A stretch of 64,000 bases of DNA from Sphingobium scionense (GCF_014197035.1 NZ_JACIEU010000004.1:1-64000); one strand, 5' to 3'; shown: positions 36,101 through 46,156, counted from the first letter of the stretch. Numbers and translations: made by a program. The notes: a model not told the origin generated them from the letters alone.

Positions 36101-38235
36101 CCGGCCATTGTGTCTGCCCCGCCGCCGCCATCGATCATGTTGGCCGCGCTATCGCCGCTCAACATGTCATTGAGCGCCGACCCCGTCAGATTTTCGAACC
36201 CTTCGACATGGTCGAGGCCATTACCGAAATCATAATAGCCGCCTTGGTTTGCTGCGAGCGATATGGTGATCGCGTTGAGCGATGAGGCAAAGCTAAGCGT
36301 ATCGCTGCCTGCCCCACCATAAAGGAGATCATCACCTGCTCCGCCATCGATAATGTCGTTCCCGTCGCCACCGCTCATCATGTCGGAAAGGCCGCCACCG
36401 GTCAGACTGTCATTGCCTGAACCGGTCGTGATCGATATCCGTTCAACGTTGGTCAGCGAGGAGCCCTGACCGCTAAACGTTGACGTGCTACCCGCCGTCG
36501 CGTTCAACGTGAAGCCGATGTTGGCAACGCTGGGCGAGAAATCGCCAGTAAACAGGTCGATACCTGCGCCGCCGTTGAAGGCTACGACGGCATTGTCATA
36601 GGCATAGAAACTGTCGTCGCCACTGCCGAACTTGGCAGTCACCTGTTCTATATCGTTTCCGCTGACCGAATAGGCCGTGCCATAATCATAGGCCGACATC
36701 GAAAAGCCGGAGGAAGCACCATAGGCATAGCCATATTGTTGGCCAACACTGCTCAACCAGTCGATCGTCAGTGCGTCCGTACCCGCCCCAGCGTAGAAAT
36801 TGCCCTGTGTCTTCACCAGCAGGCTATCATTGCCGCTACCGCTGGTAACTGTAAAATTTTCTATGCCAGTGACGCTCGTGCCATTCGAAAAGGTGAAGAC
36901 GCCCGCTGCCTCTGAGATGGTCAAGGCGGCAGTCATCGTGCCGTAAGTGCCGGTCCAGGTATCGATGCCGGCCCCGCCATTCACGGTATCGACACCGGAC
37001 GACGTAATGCTGTCATTACCTGCGCCACCGTTAACCGTGTTGGTACCCGCACCAGCATTGAAGCTGTCATCAAGAGCGCCGCCGGTCAGGCTGTCATTGC
37101 CTGAGCCGGTCGTGATCGAGATCCGTTCGACGTTGGTAAGCGAGGAGCCCTGGCCGCTAAAGGTTGATGTGCTACCCGCCGTCGCGTTCAACGTGAAGCT
37201 GATGTTGGCAACGCTGGGCGAGAAATCGCCAGTAAACAGGTCGACACCTGCGCCGCCATTGAAGGCTACGACGGCATTGTCATAGGCATAGAAACTGTCG
37301 TCGCCACTGCCGAACTTGGCAGTCACCTGTTCTATATCGTTTCCGCTGACCGAATAGGCCGTGCCATAATCATAGGCCGACATCGAAAAGCCGGAGGAGG
37401 CGCCATAGGCATAACCATATTGTTGACCAACACTGCTCGACCAGTCGATCGTCAGCGCGTCGGCACCCGCACCGGCATAGAAATTGCCCTGCGTCTTCAC
37501 CAGCAGGCTATCATTGCCGCTACCACTGGTAACCGTAAAATTCTCTACACCAGTGACGCTCGTGCCATTCGAGAAGGTGAAGACGCCGACAGCTTCTGTG
37601 ATGGTCAAGGCGGCGGTCATGGCGCCGTAATTGCCGGTCCAATTATCAATGCCAGCCCCACCATCGATGATATCGATACCGGACGATATAATGTTGTCGT
37701 TACCAGCTCTGCCGTTCACCGTGTTGGTGCCCGCGCCCGCATTGAAGCTGTCGTCTAGGGCGCCACCCGTCAGGCTGTCATTACCCGCGCCTGTCGTGAT
37801 CGAGACGCGCTCGACATTGGTGAGCGAGGAGCCCTGACCGGTGAAGGTCGAGCTACTGCCCGCCGTCGCATTCAACGTGAAACTAATGTTGGCAATACTG
37901 GACGAAAAATCGCCGTTAAACAGGTCGACGCCCGTACCGCCATTGAAGATCACGATAGCGTTGTCGTACGCGTAAAAATTATCATCCCCACCGCCAAATT
38001 TGATCGTCAATTTCTCCACATTCGTACCGCTTACTGAATAACCGGTTGAATAATCATAGAAAGAACTTGAGTAACTATAGGCGGAGCCATAGGCATAGCC
38101 ATATTGCGGCCCCGATGACCCGGACCAATCCAGCGTCAGGGCGTCATTTCCTCCGCCCCCATCAATATAGGATGTGCCATCTGATAAGCTTATGATGTAG
38201 CTATTATTTTCAGAGCCGCCATAGTAATCAGTCAT
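33130..38235 (-). CDS. Giant RTX-type calcium-binding repeat protein (type I secretion substrate)
   Basis: A 1701-residue protein with no N-terminal signal peptide and pervasive GGxGxDxLxGG nonapeptides, which bind Ca2+ and fold after secretion. Residues about 25-640 contain three copies of a 228-residue module with QYGYAYG and FYAYDNA blocks. Residues about 720-1530 contain nine units that start like [18 protein letters not shown] and run through [14 protein letters not shown] to [10 protein letters not shown]. The C-terminal about 100 residues ([20 protein letters not shown] onward, ending [11 protein letters not shown]) resemble the serralysin-type C-terminal secretion region. No catalytic domain is evident. 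The genes for the type I exporter are not in this window. A surface or biofilm matrix role is likely but unproven. Confidence 0.85.
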   Translation of the reverse strand: MTDYYGGSENNSYIISLSDGTSYIDGGGGNDALTLDWSGSSGPQYGYAYGSAYSYSSSFYDYSTGYSVSGTNVEKLTIKFGGGDDNFYAYDNAIVIFNGGTGVDLFNGDFSSSIANISFTLNATAGSSSTFTGQGSSLTNVERVSITTGAGNDSLTGGALDDSFNAGAGTNTVNGRAGNDNIISSGIDIIDGGAGIDNWTGNYGAMTAALTITEAVGVFTFSNGTSVTGVENFTVTSGSGNDSLLVKTQGNFYAGAGADALTIDWSSSVGQQYGYAYGASSGFSMSAYDYGTAYSVSGNDIEQVTAKFGSGDDSFYAYDNAVVAFNGGAGVDLFTGDFSPSVANISFTLNATAGSTSTFSGQGSSLTNVERISITTGSGNDSLTGGALDDSFNAGAGTNTVNGGAGNDSITSSGVDTVNGGAGIDTWTGTYGTMTAALTISEAAGVFTFSNGTSVTGIENFTVTSGSGNDSLLVKTQGNFYAGAGTDALTIDWLSSVGQQYGYAYGASSGFSMSAYDYGTAYSVSGNDIEQVTAKFGSGDDSFYAYDNAVVAFNGGAGIDLFTGDFSPSVANIGFTLNATAGSTSTFSGQGSSLTNVERISITTGSGNDSLTGGGLSDMMSGGDGNDIIDGGAGDDLLYGGAGSDTLSFASSLNAITISLAANQGGYYDFGNGLDHVEGFENLTGSALNDMLSGDSAANMIDGGGGADTMAGGGGNDIYIVDNVGDVVTESSSAGVDEIRTALASYTLGNNVEKLRGTASTGQSLVGNSLANTITGGSGADSLNGGTGADSLAGGAGNDLYYVDNVGDVVSEGSAAGIDEVRTSLASYVLGSNLENLTGTSASAQTLTGNDLANRIAGSAAADVLAGGGGNDVLDGGGGADNMSGGSGDDVYYVDNAGDVVTEAASAGIDEVRTNLASYMLGSNIENLFGTLAAGQTLTGNDLANSVTGAGGADLIDGGAGADIMAGGAGNDIYYVNDVGDVVTEIASAGADEVRTGLASYTLSANVENLVGTLTSGQTLTGNSLANTITGGAGNDVIDGGGNADVMAGGAGSDIYYVNNSSDMVVEAASAGTDEVRTTLASYALTANVEKLTGTSSSGQTLIGNSLSNTIKGSSGNDIIDGGSGSDTMSGGSGNDIYYVNSGGDNVVETSSGGTDDRIFSSTSYSLSGRYVETLTLTGASAINATGNDLAQTLNGNSGANLLTGLDGNDILNGNDGADILDGGIGDDLLNGGAGLDTASYAAAAGAITLSLAVTGAQATGGAGNDTLTGIENITGSAFGDQLTGDSAANILKGNAGNDILDGGSGADTLDGGSGDDLYYVDHAGDLVVEAAASGADTVRTTLVSYALTVEVENLVGTLATGQALTGNSLTNSITGGGGADILDGGSGADTLAGGLGNDIYYVDNVSDVVTEAASAGTDEVRTGLGSYTLGANVENLLGILAGGQTLIGNSLANKIAGADGNDIINGGTGADTMAGGLGSDTYYVDNSGDVVLENLSSGGTNDMVFTSVSYNLAGLYVETLTLTGTSGISGTGNDWAQTINGNSGANKLSGLGGNDILNGSSGNDTLSGGGGNDTLNGGSGNDLLDGGAGTDTLSGGSGIDIFAFMNSLSGSNIDVVTDYSVANDSIQLNDTAFAGLAVGALSANAFFIGTAAHDADDRIIYNDVTGALLFDADGSGAGTAVQFATLSTGLALAASEFVIV
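33760..36100 (-). repeat. Nine tandem coding units of the RTX protein
   Basis: The word ATTGTCGACATAATAG or a close variant recurs near 33777, 34026, 34269, 34810, 35057, 35305, 35551, 35822 and 36068, giving spacing near 246-273 bases except one longer interval. Each unit encodes about 82-92 residues of a YYVDN-type repeat plus RTX nonapeptides. Confidence 0.75.
36400..38150 (-). repeat. 684-bp tandem repeats at the 5' end of the RTX gene
   Basis: Copies separated by 684 bp are nearly identical in DNA: for example GTGCTACCCGCCGTCGCGTT at 36485 and again at 37169, with only scattered differences over several hundred bases around each. A third copy around 37850 is more diverged. The period is 228 codons, so unit gain or loss keeps the frame. 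Confidence 0.8.
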
Positions 38236-38859
38236 GTCCCACCTCCCTTTAAATCAAGAGAGGCCAAATTTTCCCGATAGGAAATGATTCGGCCCGGCGC
38301 GACCCTGGCAATAGATCCGTGATTAATATCGAAGGCATTGGCCATCAAGACTTTGGGCAGCCCCCCCCTATTAAGAAGTTTCATAATATTTTGATAATGC
38401 AATGAAATATATTATATTTTTTCAAATAGTCCCGCCTTCAGAATTCTTGCGTAGCTCCTGGTCGATAGCGAAAGGCGTGATACACAAGGTGCCGACAGAA
38501 CATGGGCGCGCATTTCTGGCGGCAGTTGCTGATCCAACTGTTCCCTTGCTATTCTCGAGCAGAAGACCTGGAATATGCATAAACGTCAAATTCATCGTCA
38601 ATTTTTCAGGATTTTCGATACGAAAAATGACTCCAACGGACTTGCGAGCGCACGTGCTCCCACCAGCCGAAGCGCTACCGTTTAAACCTATGCTACCCGT
38701 TCAATGATCGTCTCGCCACTTGCGCGATTGACCGGTGCTACATCTATGAGTTTCAGGCCGATCGCATTGGTCGAACTCGTTTGTTCAATTTGTCTACCTC
38801 TTTAGTTGGCAATATACCGCTGGGGCCAGGCCCCGGCGGACCAGGACAAGCGGGGACTC
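38236..38859. other. Long AT-richer gap upstream of the RTX gene and the TonB receptor
   Basis: This 624-bp stretch separates the divergent RTX gene and TonB receptor gene. It is visibly richer in A and T than its surroundings, especially 38260-38440 and 38570-38640. A 101-codon plus frame (38402-38707) has no recognisable homologue and is probably chance. Promoters for both flanking genes should lie here; I cannot define them. Confidence 0.5.
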
Positions 38860-41016
38860 ATGAAAAACAAATTGCTGACGAGCGCCGGCATTGCCGCGAT
38901 CGCACTGACCGTTGCGAATGCCGATGCCCAGACCGTCCAGCCGGCGGACAGCGCCGAGGCGATCGATGCAGCAGGGGGCGGCGGCATCATCGTCACGGCC
39001 GAACGGCGCGCGACCGACCTGCAGAAGACCGCGATCGCGATTTCCGCCTTCACGCCCGAGACGCTGGAGCAGCGCAACATCACCAATGTCCGCGACCTGG
39101 CCGGCCAGGTGCCCAACCTCTTCGTGGCGCGGACGTCGATCAGCCATACCACCCAGACCTTCTCGCTGCGCGGCGTGGGCGAATCCGACCCCATCCAGGA
39201 GCCGGTGCTCGCCATCTATGTCGATGATGTCTACATCCCGCGCCAGATCGCCTCGATGAGCGAGTTCGTCGATCTGGAACGGATCGAGCTGCTGCGCGGA
39301 CCACAGGGGACGCTCTATGGCCGCAACTCTTCGGCCGGTGCGCTGCGCATCATCACCCGCGCGCCCGACGAGACCACCCATGTCACCGCCGAACTGGGCT
39401 ATGGCAGCTATAATGACGTACAGGGCCGGGCGCTGGTCAGCGGCAAGATCGCGAACGACCTGTCAGGCAGCATCGCCTGGATTCACCGCAGCCGCGACGG
39501 TGTCACCTATGACCCGACGCTGGGCCATGACGTCAACCGGATCGACCTCGACGCCTGGCGCAGCAAGCTGCGCTATACCGGCATCGCCAATCTCGACGCG
39601 CTGCTGACCGTCAACATCCTGCGCGATCGCAGCGATACGCGGTCCTATATTCCGGTCAACCAGCCCGGCAGCTTCAGTCGTCGCCGATCCTATTCGGAGG
39701 TCGAACCGGACCAGCATCTCAATTCGCGCAGCGCGTCATTGCGGCTGGTCTATGATCTGTCGCCCAGCCTCTCGATCAAGTCGATCAGCGCCTATACCGG
39801 CTTCAACCTCAACCCCGTCAATTACGAGAATGACGGCGAGGCCGCACTGATCCAGAAGAACTTGATCCATTATAATGACCGGGCCTTCAGCCAGGAGGTG
39901 CAGCTGAACGGCGACTTTGGCGACATCAGCTTCACCAGCGGCCTCTTCTACCTGCACGAACGTTTCTTCGTGGAGCGTGACGGCTTCAGCCGCACTGGCA
40001 CCGCCGCGACCGCTCCCATCAACCGGCTGCGCGCCCACAACATCACCTATACCGACGCCTATGCCGTGTTCGGCGAGGGCACGTGGAAGGCGAACGACAT
40101 ATTCAGCCTGACCGCCGGCCTGCGCGGCACGATCGAGAAGAAGCGCTTCGTCTTCGACAACAAAGTGATCGATGATGATCGCAATGTCGTGGCCCAGTCG
40201 ATCGCCGGCGAGGCGGACAAGACCTGGAAGGCGTTGACGCCGAAAGTGTCAGTACAGGCGCAATGGACGCCCAACCTTCTCAACTATCTGACCTATTCGC
40301 GTGGGTTCAAATCGGGCGGGTTCGACAATCGCGCGACCCGGCTTGATCTGGCAACCCTGCCCTTCGATCCGGAAAAGGTGTCGACCTATGAAGGGGGCCT
40401 CAAGGCCACCCTGTTCGGCAGCGCGCTGCGCAGCAATCTCGCCATCTTCTACAATGATTACAAAGATCTCCAGGTCTCCTTCTACGACCCTGCCTATGTC
40501 GGCTCGCGCCGGGGCAATGCCGGCAAGGCGCATAGCTGGGGCGTGGAGCTGGAAAATGACCTGCGCCTGTCGGAGCGCCTCTCGCTCCAGGCATCGGCCG
40601 GCTATCTCAAGGCGATATATGACGACTATAAGGGCGCGGGCGGCAATGGCGTGGATGCCGACGGCAATCCACTGCTGAACGCACCCAAATGGTCCCTCTC
40701 GGGCGGTGCCAATTATGCGCTGCCGCTGGGCGCGTCCGGCAGCATATTGCGCCTGTCGGCCAATGCCCAATATCAGAGCAGCTTCTATCAGAACGCCCTC
40801 GCCCGGCCGCAGGACGAGGTGCCGGGCCAAACCTTCGTCAACGGCTCGATCACCTGGATATTGCCGGACGACCGTTTCCAGTTCGCCATCCAGGGCAAGA
40901 ATATCCTGGGCGCGAACAAGCCGGTCAGTTCGGCCTACATCCCCTCGACCGGGGTCTATTATAAAAACTACGCCGATCCCGCGACGGTGCTGCTGAGCGC
41001 CCGCTTTTCCTACTGA
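38860..41016 (+). CDS. TonB-dependent outer-membrane receptor
   Basis: A 718-residue TonB-dependent receptor. The signal peptide ends about ANADAQT. The plug domain (residues about 40-165) begins with the TonB-box-like IIVTAERRATDLQKTAIAISAF and contains LRGVGESDPIQEPVLAIYVDDVYIP and ERIELLRGPQGTLYGRNSSAGALRIIT. The 22-stranded barrel ends in the aromatic terminal strand ATVLLSARFSY. It lacks an STN domain, so it is not a FecA-type transducer. It sits just upstream of a flavin monooxygenase in an organosulfur region, which suggests that it imports a sulfur compound; this is inference. Confidence 0.92.
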   Translation: MKNKLLTSAGIAAIALTVANADAQTVQPADSAEAIDAAGGGGIIVTAERRATDLQKTAIAISAFTPETLEQRNITNVRDLAGQVPNLFVARTSISHTTQTFSLRGVGESDPIQEPVLAIYVDDVYIPRQIASMSEFVDLERIELLRGPQGTLYGRNSSAGALRIITRAPDETTHVTAELGYGSYNDVQGRALVSGKIANDLSGSIAWIHRSRDGVTYDPTLGHDVNRIDLDAWRSKLRYTGIANLDALLTVNILRDRSDTRSYIPVNQPGSFSRRRSYSEVEPDQHLNSRSASLRLVYDLSPSLSIKSISAYTGFNLNPVNYENDGEAALIQKNLIHYNDRAFSQEVQLNGDFGDISFTSGLFYLHERFFVERDGFSRTGTAATAPINRLRAHNITYTDAYAVFGEGTWKANDIFSLTAGLRGTIEKKRFVFDNKVIDDDRNVVAQSIAGEADKTWKALTPKVSVQAQWTPNLLNYLTYSRGFKSGGFDNRATRLDLATLPFDPEKVSTYEGGLKATLFGSALRSNLAIFYNDYKDLQVSFYDPAYVGSRRGNAGKAHSWGVELENDLRLSERLSLQASAGYLKAIYDDYKGAGGNGVDADGNPLLNAPKWSLSGGANYALPLGASGSILRLSANAQYQSSFYQNALARPQDEVPGQTFVNGSITWILPDDRFQFAIQGKNILGANKPVSSAYIPSTGVYYKNYADPATVLLSARFSY

Positions 41017-41130
41017 CGCCCGCCCTATTGGCCCATTTCATATGCGCTTGATGAGACCGCATTGGTCGCGCTGGGCATACCGGCATAGATGGAATGGGCT
41101 CACCCTCCCCTCCAGCAGAAGGACAAGGCC

Positions 41131-42468
41131 ATGGCCCGTTCTCCGCATATCAAGCTCGGCTTCATCCTGCATGGCGTCGGCCGCACCTGGCATGACTGGC
41201 GCCATCCCGACCGCGACGTCAATGCCAGCACCAGCCTCGCCCGATATCAGGAGCAAGCGACGACTGCCGAGCGCGGCAAGTTCGATTTCCTGTTCGTCGC
41301 CGACAGCCTGTCGATCACCGACCGATCCAGCCCCCATTATCTCAACCGGTTCGAGCCGATCACCATCCTGTCGGCCCTGGCTGCGACCACCAGCCGGATC
41401 GGCCTGGTCGGCACGCTGACGGTCAGTTACTCCGAGCCCTTCAATGTCGCGCGGCAATTCGCCTCGCTCGATCATCTCAGCGGCGGGCGCGCCGGCTGGA
41501 ACGTCGTCACTTCCTGGCTGGGCGATACCGCTGCCAATTTCAGCAAGGCCGAACATCCTGCCCATGCCGTGCGCTATCGCATCGCCGCCGAATATCTCGA
41601 TGTGGTCCAGGGCCTGTGGGACAGCTGGGAAGACGGCGCCCATGTCGCTGACAAGGCGAGCGGCCAGTTCGTCGATCCCGACCGGCTGCATGCGCTCGAC
41701 CACAAGGGCGAGTTCTTCCAGGTGCGCGGCCCGCTCAACATCAAGCGCACGCCGCAGGGCCAGCCGGTAATCTTCCAGGCCGGCGCGTCGGACGATGGCC
41801 GCAACTTCGCCGCGCGCCGGGCCGAGGTCATCTTCACCCATGCCGAGACGATCGAGGCGGGTCAGGCCTATTATGCCGATGTGAAGGCGCGGGCGAAGGG
41901 CTTTGGTCGCGATGCCGACCAGCTGTTCATCCTGCCGGGCATCGCCCCGATCGTGGGCAACAGCGATGAGGACGCTGAAGCGCGTTACCGCGAACTGGCG
42001 GCATTGGAATCGATCGATACTGGCCTCGGCTTCCTGTCGCGCACCTTCAACGACCATGATTTCCGCCAATATGATCTGGACGCGCCCTTCCCCGATGTCG
42101 CGCATCTGGGCCTCAACAGCCAGCAGAGCGGGACGTTACGCATCCTGGCCGAAGTCGAGGCGGAGTGCCTGACCCTGCGCCAGGTGGCCGAACGGCTGGC
42201 GACGCCGCGCGGCGCCTTCGTGGGTTCGGCCGAAACGGTCGCCGACCAGTTGCAGCGCTGGTTCGAGAGCGGTGCCGCCGACGGCTTCGTCCTGTTCGAA
42301 CCCTTGCCGGGGCAACTGGCGCAGTTCGTCGAGAAGGTAATCCCCATCCTGCAGCAGCGCGGCCTGTTCCGCACCGATTATGAAGGGACGACCTTCCGCG
42401 AGCATCTGGGACTAACTGTGCCGGACAATCGCTACAGCACGGCACGGAACGCCAAGTCGGCCGCCTGA
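41131..42468 (+). CDS. NtaA/SnaA/DszA-family FMNH2-dependent monooxygenase
   Basis: A 445-residue flavin-dependent monooxygenase of the bacterial-luciferase superfamily, NtaA/SnaA/DszA branch. Typical segments are MARSPHIKLGFILHGVG, FDFLFVADSL, LNRFEPITILSALAATTSRIGLVGTLTVSYSEPFNVARQFASLDHLSGGRAGWNVVTS and EYLDVVQGLWDSWEDGA. The group oxidises sulfones, nitrilotriacetate and related compounds with reduced flavin supplied by a separate reductase. It follows the TonB receptor by 114 bases and shares its direction. Substrate is not determinable, though neighbours favour an organosulfur compound. Confidence 0.88.
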   Translation: MARSPHIKLGFILHGVGRTWHDWRHPDRDVNASTSLARYQEQATTAERGKFDFLFVADSLSITDRSSPHYLNRFEPITILSALAATTSRIGLVGTLTVSYSEPFNVARQFASLDHLSGGRAGWNVVTSWLGDTAANFSKAEHPAHAVRYRIAAEYLDVVQGLWDSWEDGAHVADKASGQFVDPDRLHALDHKGEFFQVRGPLNIKRTPQGQPVIFQAGASDDGRNFAARRAEVIFTHAETIEAGQAYYADVKARAKGFGRDADQLFILPGIAPIVGNSDEDAEARYRELAALESIDTGLGFLSRTFNDHDFRQYDLDAPFPDVAHLGLNSQQSGTLRILAEVEAECLTLRQVAERLATPRGAFVGSAETVADQLQRWFESGAADGFVLFEPLPGQLAQFVEKVIPILQQRGLFRTDYEGTTFREHLGLTVPDNRYSTARNAKSAA

Positions 42469-42485
42469 TCCAACCGAACACACGC

Positions 42486-42527
42486 AAAAGCGCCCGGCAA
42501 ATCAATTGCCGGGCGCTTTTTTTTCGT
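42486..42527. terminator. Bidirectional intrinsic terminator
   Basis: AAGCGCCCGGCAA and TTGCCGGGCGCTT form a 13-bp stem with a 4-6 nt loop, flanked by AAAA on the left and eight T on the right. It separates the convergent monooxygenase and redoxin genes. Confidence 0.9.
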
Positions 42528-42534
42528 CGGACCG

Positions 42535-43185
42535 TCAGCGCAGCCAGGCGAGAATATCGCCCGCCTCCGGCCGATCGAGCCAATCGGGACTGACCTGCAA
42601 CCGCTGCACCACCCGGCCCGCCCCCAGCAGAAGCACGGCGGGCTGCGGCAATTCCCAGCTGCCCGTGCCGGTCACTTCGCCGATCCAGCCAGCGGGCGGC
42701 GGCGACGGCCGGTCATCGGGGACGAAGCTGATGCCGAGCAAGCGGGCAAGCTGATTGTCGCGATCGGTCGCGACGGTGAAGGGCAGATCGTGGCGGTGCT
42801 TGATATCTACCAGACGATCGGGCTGCTGTGGGCTGAGCGCGACCAGCGGAACGCCGCGCGCGCGCAGCACCGGCCAGAGCGTTTCGGCATAATAGGGCAA
42901 GGCAATATTACAGGCCGGGCAACCCGCGAAGCGGAAGAAGATGAGCAAGGCCGGTCCCTGCGCTGTCAGCGCGTCGAGCTTCAGTTCACCCCTCTCGACA
43001 TCATCGAACGCCAGGTCGGGCAGGACATCGCCGGGTTGCGCCACTGTCGCTGCATCGAAGCGCGCCACCAGCTGCTGCCGCTGCGCCGCGTTACGTGCCA
43101 GTTGGGCGGGTGGCCAGTCCCGTTCCCGTTCCGCCTGAAGCGCGGCATAGCGCGCCCTCAAATTGTCGCCGACGATCGTCGCCAT
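42535..43185 (-). CDS. Peroxiredoxin/redoxin-family protein with CxxC
   Basis: A 216-residue AhpC/TSA-type thioredoxin-fold protein. The active-site region is LLIFFRFAGCPACNIALPYYAE, a CPAC motif rather than the single peroxidatic Cys, so a thiol-disulfide or bacterioferritin-comigratory-type role is possible. PGDVLPDLAFDDVERGEL matches the family's opening. ATG 43185 follows AAAGGAG; the longer frame adds 19 codons without homology. It is the last gene before the terminator of the sulfur operon, 95 bases after the aldolase gene. Confidence 0.82.
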   Translation of the reverse strand: MATIVGDNLRARYAALQAERERDWPPAQLARNAAQRQQLVARFDAATVAQPGDVLPDLAFDDVERGELKLDALTAQGPALLIFFRFAGCPACNIALPYYAETLWPVLRARGVPLVALSPQQPDRLVDIKHRHDLPFTVATDRDNQLARLLGISFVPDDRPSPPPAGWIGEVTGTGSWELPQPAVLLLGAGRVVQRLQVSPDWLDRPEAGDILAWLR

Positions 43186-43280
43186 CTGCCTGTCTCCTTT
43201 GCTGGAGATAGGAAAATGGCGCCGCGTGTGACGCGACGCCAATGAGACTTGGCGGAAAGCCGCCGATTAATGCTTATAGA

Positions 43281-44072
43281 TCAGGCGTCATAGCCCGGCG
43301 CCTGGCGCGATGCCTTGCGCAATGCCGCTTCCCAGACCAGGTCATAATGAGTGCGCCGCCCTTCGACCGGCTGGCGCTCGCGTGACATCTGGCGCTTCAC
43401 TTCCTCCTGCGCCTCCTGCGGCGCGATCAGTACATGGTCGCGCCCGATGCTGAGTGAACGGACCTGCGCGGTGCAGGCGGATTCGAGCTGATAGATGCCG
43501 CTCCACGCTTCCCCCGGAGAGGCACCCAGCGCCAGCGTGCCATGGTTGCGCAGCAGCATGACCTTGGTATCGCCCAGGTCCGCCACCAGCCGCTCGCGCT
43601 CGTCCAGGTTCAGCGCCACGCCCTCATAATCATGATAGGACAGGCGCGGAATCAGCGCCAGGGCACGCTGGTTCAAGGGCAGCAGGCCTTCGGCATGGGC
43701 AGACACCGCCATGCCGTCGGCGCTGTGGAAATGGGCGATATAATGGGCGTCGTCGCGCGCGCCGTGGATCGCCGAATGGATCACATAGCCGGCATAGTTG
43801 ATGCCATAGTCGCTCTCCCCGATGACATTGCCGTCAAGGTCGACCTTGACCAGGCTCGACGCCGTGATCTCGTCGAACATCAGGCCGAATGGGTTGATCA
43901 GGAAATGATGGTCCGGCCCCGGCACGCGGGCGGAGATATGGGTGTAGATGAAATCGTCCCAGCCATAGAGCGCCGAGAGCCGGTAGAAGGCGGCGAGATC
44001 GACCCGCACCTTCCATTCGGCTTCGCTGATGCCGGTGCGGGAAAAACGATCATCCTTGAGGATGGTGGCCAT
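43281..44072 (-). CDS. Class II aldolase/adducin-family protein
   Basis: A 263-residue class II aldolase/adducin domain protein. Zinc-site histidines are visible in HYIAHFHSADGMAVSA and LLRNHGTLALG, with the substrate-loop DDFIYTHISARVPG near residue 40. Members are fuculose/ribulose-phosphate aldolases, epimerases or decarboxylases. Larger family members of this length (about 250-260 residues) in sulfur loci have unknown substrate. It is within the probable operon, 17 bases after the SsuA-like gene. Confidence 0.85.
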   Translation of the reverse strand: MATILKDDRFSRTGISEAEWKVRVDLAAFYRLSALYGWDDFIYTHISARVPGPDHHFLINPFGLMFDEITASSLVKVDLDGNVIGESDYGINYAGYVIHSAIHGARDDAHYIAHFHSADGMAVSAHAEGLLPLNQRALALIPRLSYHDYEGVALNLDERERLVADLGDTKVMLLRNHGTLALGASPGEAWSGIYQLESACTAQVRSLSIGRDHVLIAPQEAQEEVKRQMSRERQPVEGRRTHYDLVWEAALRKASRQAPGYDA

Positions 44073-44089
44073 GAGAAAAGCTCCTTGCG

Positions 44090-45043
44090 TCAGGATCCGA
44101 AACTGGTGTCGAAGGCCTGCGCCACGTCCCGCCTGGGATCGATCAGGCCGGCACGACGATAACGCTCGACGATCGCCTGTTCATGGGCGATCACCTTGGC
44201 ATCGACGGGCTGCGAAATGCGGTTGCTGCGCTCGAAACTGGCGCGGGCGATGTCCAGCGGCAGGCCGGTTTCCCTGGCCAGCACGGCGGCAAACTCGTCG
44301 GGATGGGCGCGTGCCCAAGCCACCGCCTTCGCCTCGCGCTGAAGGAAGTCGGCGAGCAGCGCGCGCTTGGGCGCGATCGAGGCATCATGGGCGATGTCGA
44401 TATAGAGCGGCAGGCCATAATCCTTGGCATCGGCAACCGCCCGTGCCCCTTCCTTGACCGCAACATTGGTGTAGGGGGTCCAGGTCGACCAGGCGTCGAT
44501 CGATCCGCTGTCGAATGCAGCCTTCGCGTCGCCCGGCGGCAGGAAGGTGACGTTGACCTTGTCGGCTGGAATATGCGCCCGCTCCAGCGCCTGGAGCAGC
44601 AGATGATGGCCGATCGATCCGCGCGTGGTGGCCACGGTCTTGCCGACCAGATCCTGTGCTGATCGGATCGGCGATCCGTTCTTCACGAGGATCGCCAGCG
44701 CCTCGGACGCCTGATTGGCCGGCGCCTGCACCGCGATCGCTTTGACCGGACTGCCGCTCTGATAGGCGAAGATGAAGGGCGCGTCGGCGGCAAGGCCCAG
44801 ATCGGCCGCGCCGCCGCCGACCGCTTCCAGCAGCGGCTGGGCGGCGGGAAATTCCGACCATTCCACCCGATAGGGCGCGCCATCGAGCGCGCCAGAGGCG
44901 AGCATCATCGCCTTCACCTGCCCCTTCTGATTGGCGACGCGCAGTATCTTGTCATCACTGCGTTTAAAGGTCGCGGCGGCAAGGCCTAGCCCGGCCACCG
45001 CGACGAGGGCCGCCGACAGGATGGCGACTTTTTTCTTCGACAT
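44090..45043 (-). CDS. Aliphatic sulfonate/organosulfur ABC substrate-binding protein (SsuA-like)
   Basis: A 317-residue periplasmic binding protein of the SsuA/NrtA/TauA type. Residues 1-24 are a signal peptide/anchor (KKKVAILSAALVAVAGLGLAAATF). The ligand domain shows KILRVANQKGQVKAMMLASGALDG, VEWSEFPAAQPLLEAVGGGAADLGLAADAPFIFAYQSG, VGKTVATTRGSIGHHLLLQALE and FDSGSIDAWSTWTPY. The importer partners ssuB and ssuC are upstream in the same operon. Specific ligand is not clear. Confidence 0.88.
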   Translation of the reverse strand: MSKKKVAILSAALVAVAGLGLAAATFKRSDDKILRVANQKGQVKAMMLASGALDGAPYRVEWSEFPAAQPLLEAVGGGAADLGLAADAPFIFAYQSGSPVKAIAVQAPANQASEALAILVKNGSPIRSAQDLVGKTVATTRGSIGHHLLLQALERAHIPADKVNVTFLPPGDAKAAFDSGSIDAWSTWTPYTNVAVKEGARAVADAKDYGLPLYIDIAHDASIAPKRALLADFLQREAKAVAWARAHPDEFAAVLARETGLPLDIARASFERSNRISQPVDAKVIAHEQAIVERYRRAGLIDPRRDVAQAFDTSFGS

Positions 45044-45046
45044 GGA

Positions 45047-46135
45047 TCAGCCCGCGAGCGCGACGTCGACCTTCTCCCGCTCGGCCACCTTGCGGCGGAC
45101 GACCGGCAGCAGTTCGCGGCCATAGAGGATGGAATCGCCCAGCGGATCGAAGCCGCGGATCAGGAAATGATCGATGCCGATATCATAATAATCGAGCATC
45201 GCATCGGCCACCTGCTCGGGCGTACCGACAAGGCCGGTAGAATTGCCGGCCGCGCCGGTGAGCGCGGCTACGCCGGTCCACAGGCGTTTGTCCTGCCGAT
45301 TGGCCTTGGCCGCCTCCAGCAGGCGCAGCGATCCGACATTGGGCGGGCGATGGCCGGTCAGGGGCAGGCCCGCAGCGACGCGGTTTTCGCGCACCTGCTC
45401 CTCGATCTCGGCCGCGCGCTTCCAGGCCGCTTCCTCGGTATCGGCGATCACCGGGCGCAGCGACAGCGAGAAGCCGGGATTGCGGCCATGGCGGGCGGCG
45501 GCACGACGCACCTGGCGCACCGTGTCCTGCACCGCTTCAAGCGTTTCGCCCCAGAGCGCATAGACATCGGCATGGCGCCCGGCGACCTCGATCGCCTCGG
45601 CCGAAGACCCGCCGAAGAAAACCGGCAGATTGTCCGGCTTGATCGCGCTGAAGGCTTGGCGAATGTCGTAAAAGTCGCCCTGATGGTCGAACGGCTGGGC
45701 CGCCGTCCATTCCTGGCGCAGGATGGTCAGATATTCGTCCGTGCGCTGATAGCGCTGGGCCTTGACCGTGCCGGTATCGCCGTCACGCGCCATTTCCTCG
45801 TCCGCGCCGCCGGTGATGATGTGGACCGCGACTCGCCCGCCCGACAGCTGGTCGAGCGTCGCGAGCTGGCGCGCGGCCACGGTCGGTTGGGTGAAACCGG
45901 GGCGATGGGCGACGAGGAAGCCGAGCTTGCTGGTCAAAGCAGCGGCATGGGCCGCGACGATCTGGCTTTCCGGACTGTTGGAGCCAAAGGGGATGAGGAC
46001 GCGGTCGAAGCCGCCCGCCTCCTGCGCCCTGGCCGCCGCCTCGACATAGTCCTTGTCGAGCACGCGGCTGCGCACCGCCGCCTGGGTTTCCGAACCGTTA
46101 TTGAAGCCGATATAGCCGATGAACTTGACGCTCAT
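45047..46135 (-). CDS. ssuD: LLM-class FMNH2-dependent monooxygenase, alkanesulfonate monooxygenase-like
   Basis: A 362-residue flavin-dependent monooxygenase of the SsuD type. Typical segments are VLIPFGSNSPESQIVAAHAAALTSKLGFLVAHRPGFTQPTVAARQLATLDQLSGGRVAVHIITGG, then FFGGSSAEAIEVAGRHADVYALWGET. SsuD releases sulfite from alkanesulfonates using reduced flavin. Length is close to E. coli SsuD (381). No flavin reductase (SsuE) is adjacent, so it must be encoded elsewhere. It starts 21 bases after the rhodanese gene and ends three bases before the SsuA-like gene. Exact substrate may differ from SsuD. Confidence 0.82.
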   Translation of the reverse strand: MSVKFIGYIGFNNGSETQAAVRSRVLDKDYVEAAARAQEAGGFDRVLIPFGSNSPESQIVAAHAAALTSKLGFLVAHRPGFTQPTVAARQLATLDQLSGGRVAVHIITGGADEEMARDGDTGTVKAQRYQRTDEYLTILRQEWTAAQPFDHQGDFYDIRQAFSAIKPDNLPVFFGGSSAEAIEVAGRHADVYALWGETLEAVQDTVRQVRRAAARHGRNPGFSLSLRPVIADTEEAAWKRAAEIEEQVRENRVAAGLPLTGHRPPNVGSLRLLEAAKANRQDKRLWTGVAALTGAAGNSTGLVGTPEQVADAMLDYYDIGIDHFLIRGFDPLGDSILYGRELLPVVRRKVAEREKVDVALAG

Positions 46136-46156
46136 GGGATCATTCCTTCCCGAAGA

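Noticed and set aside
33760-38150. Regular repeats resembling a CRISPR array
   Set aside because: Repeat units are 246-684 bp, coding and without unique spacers of fixed length; they encode RTX modules.
38402-38707. 101-codon plus frame in the gap
   Set aside because: No homology and irregular codon use; probably chance.
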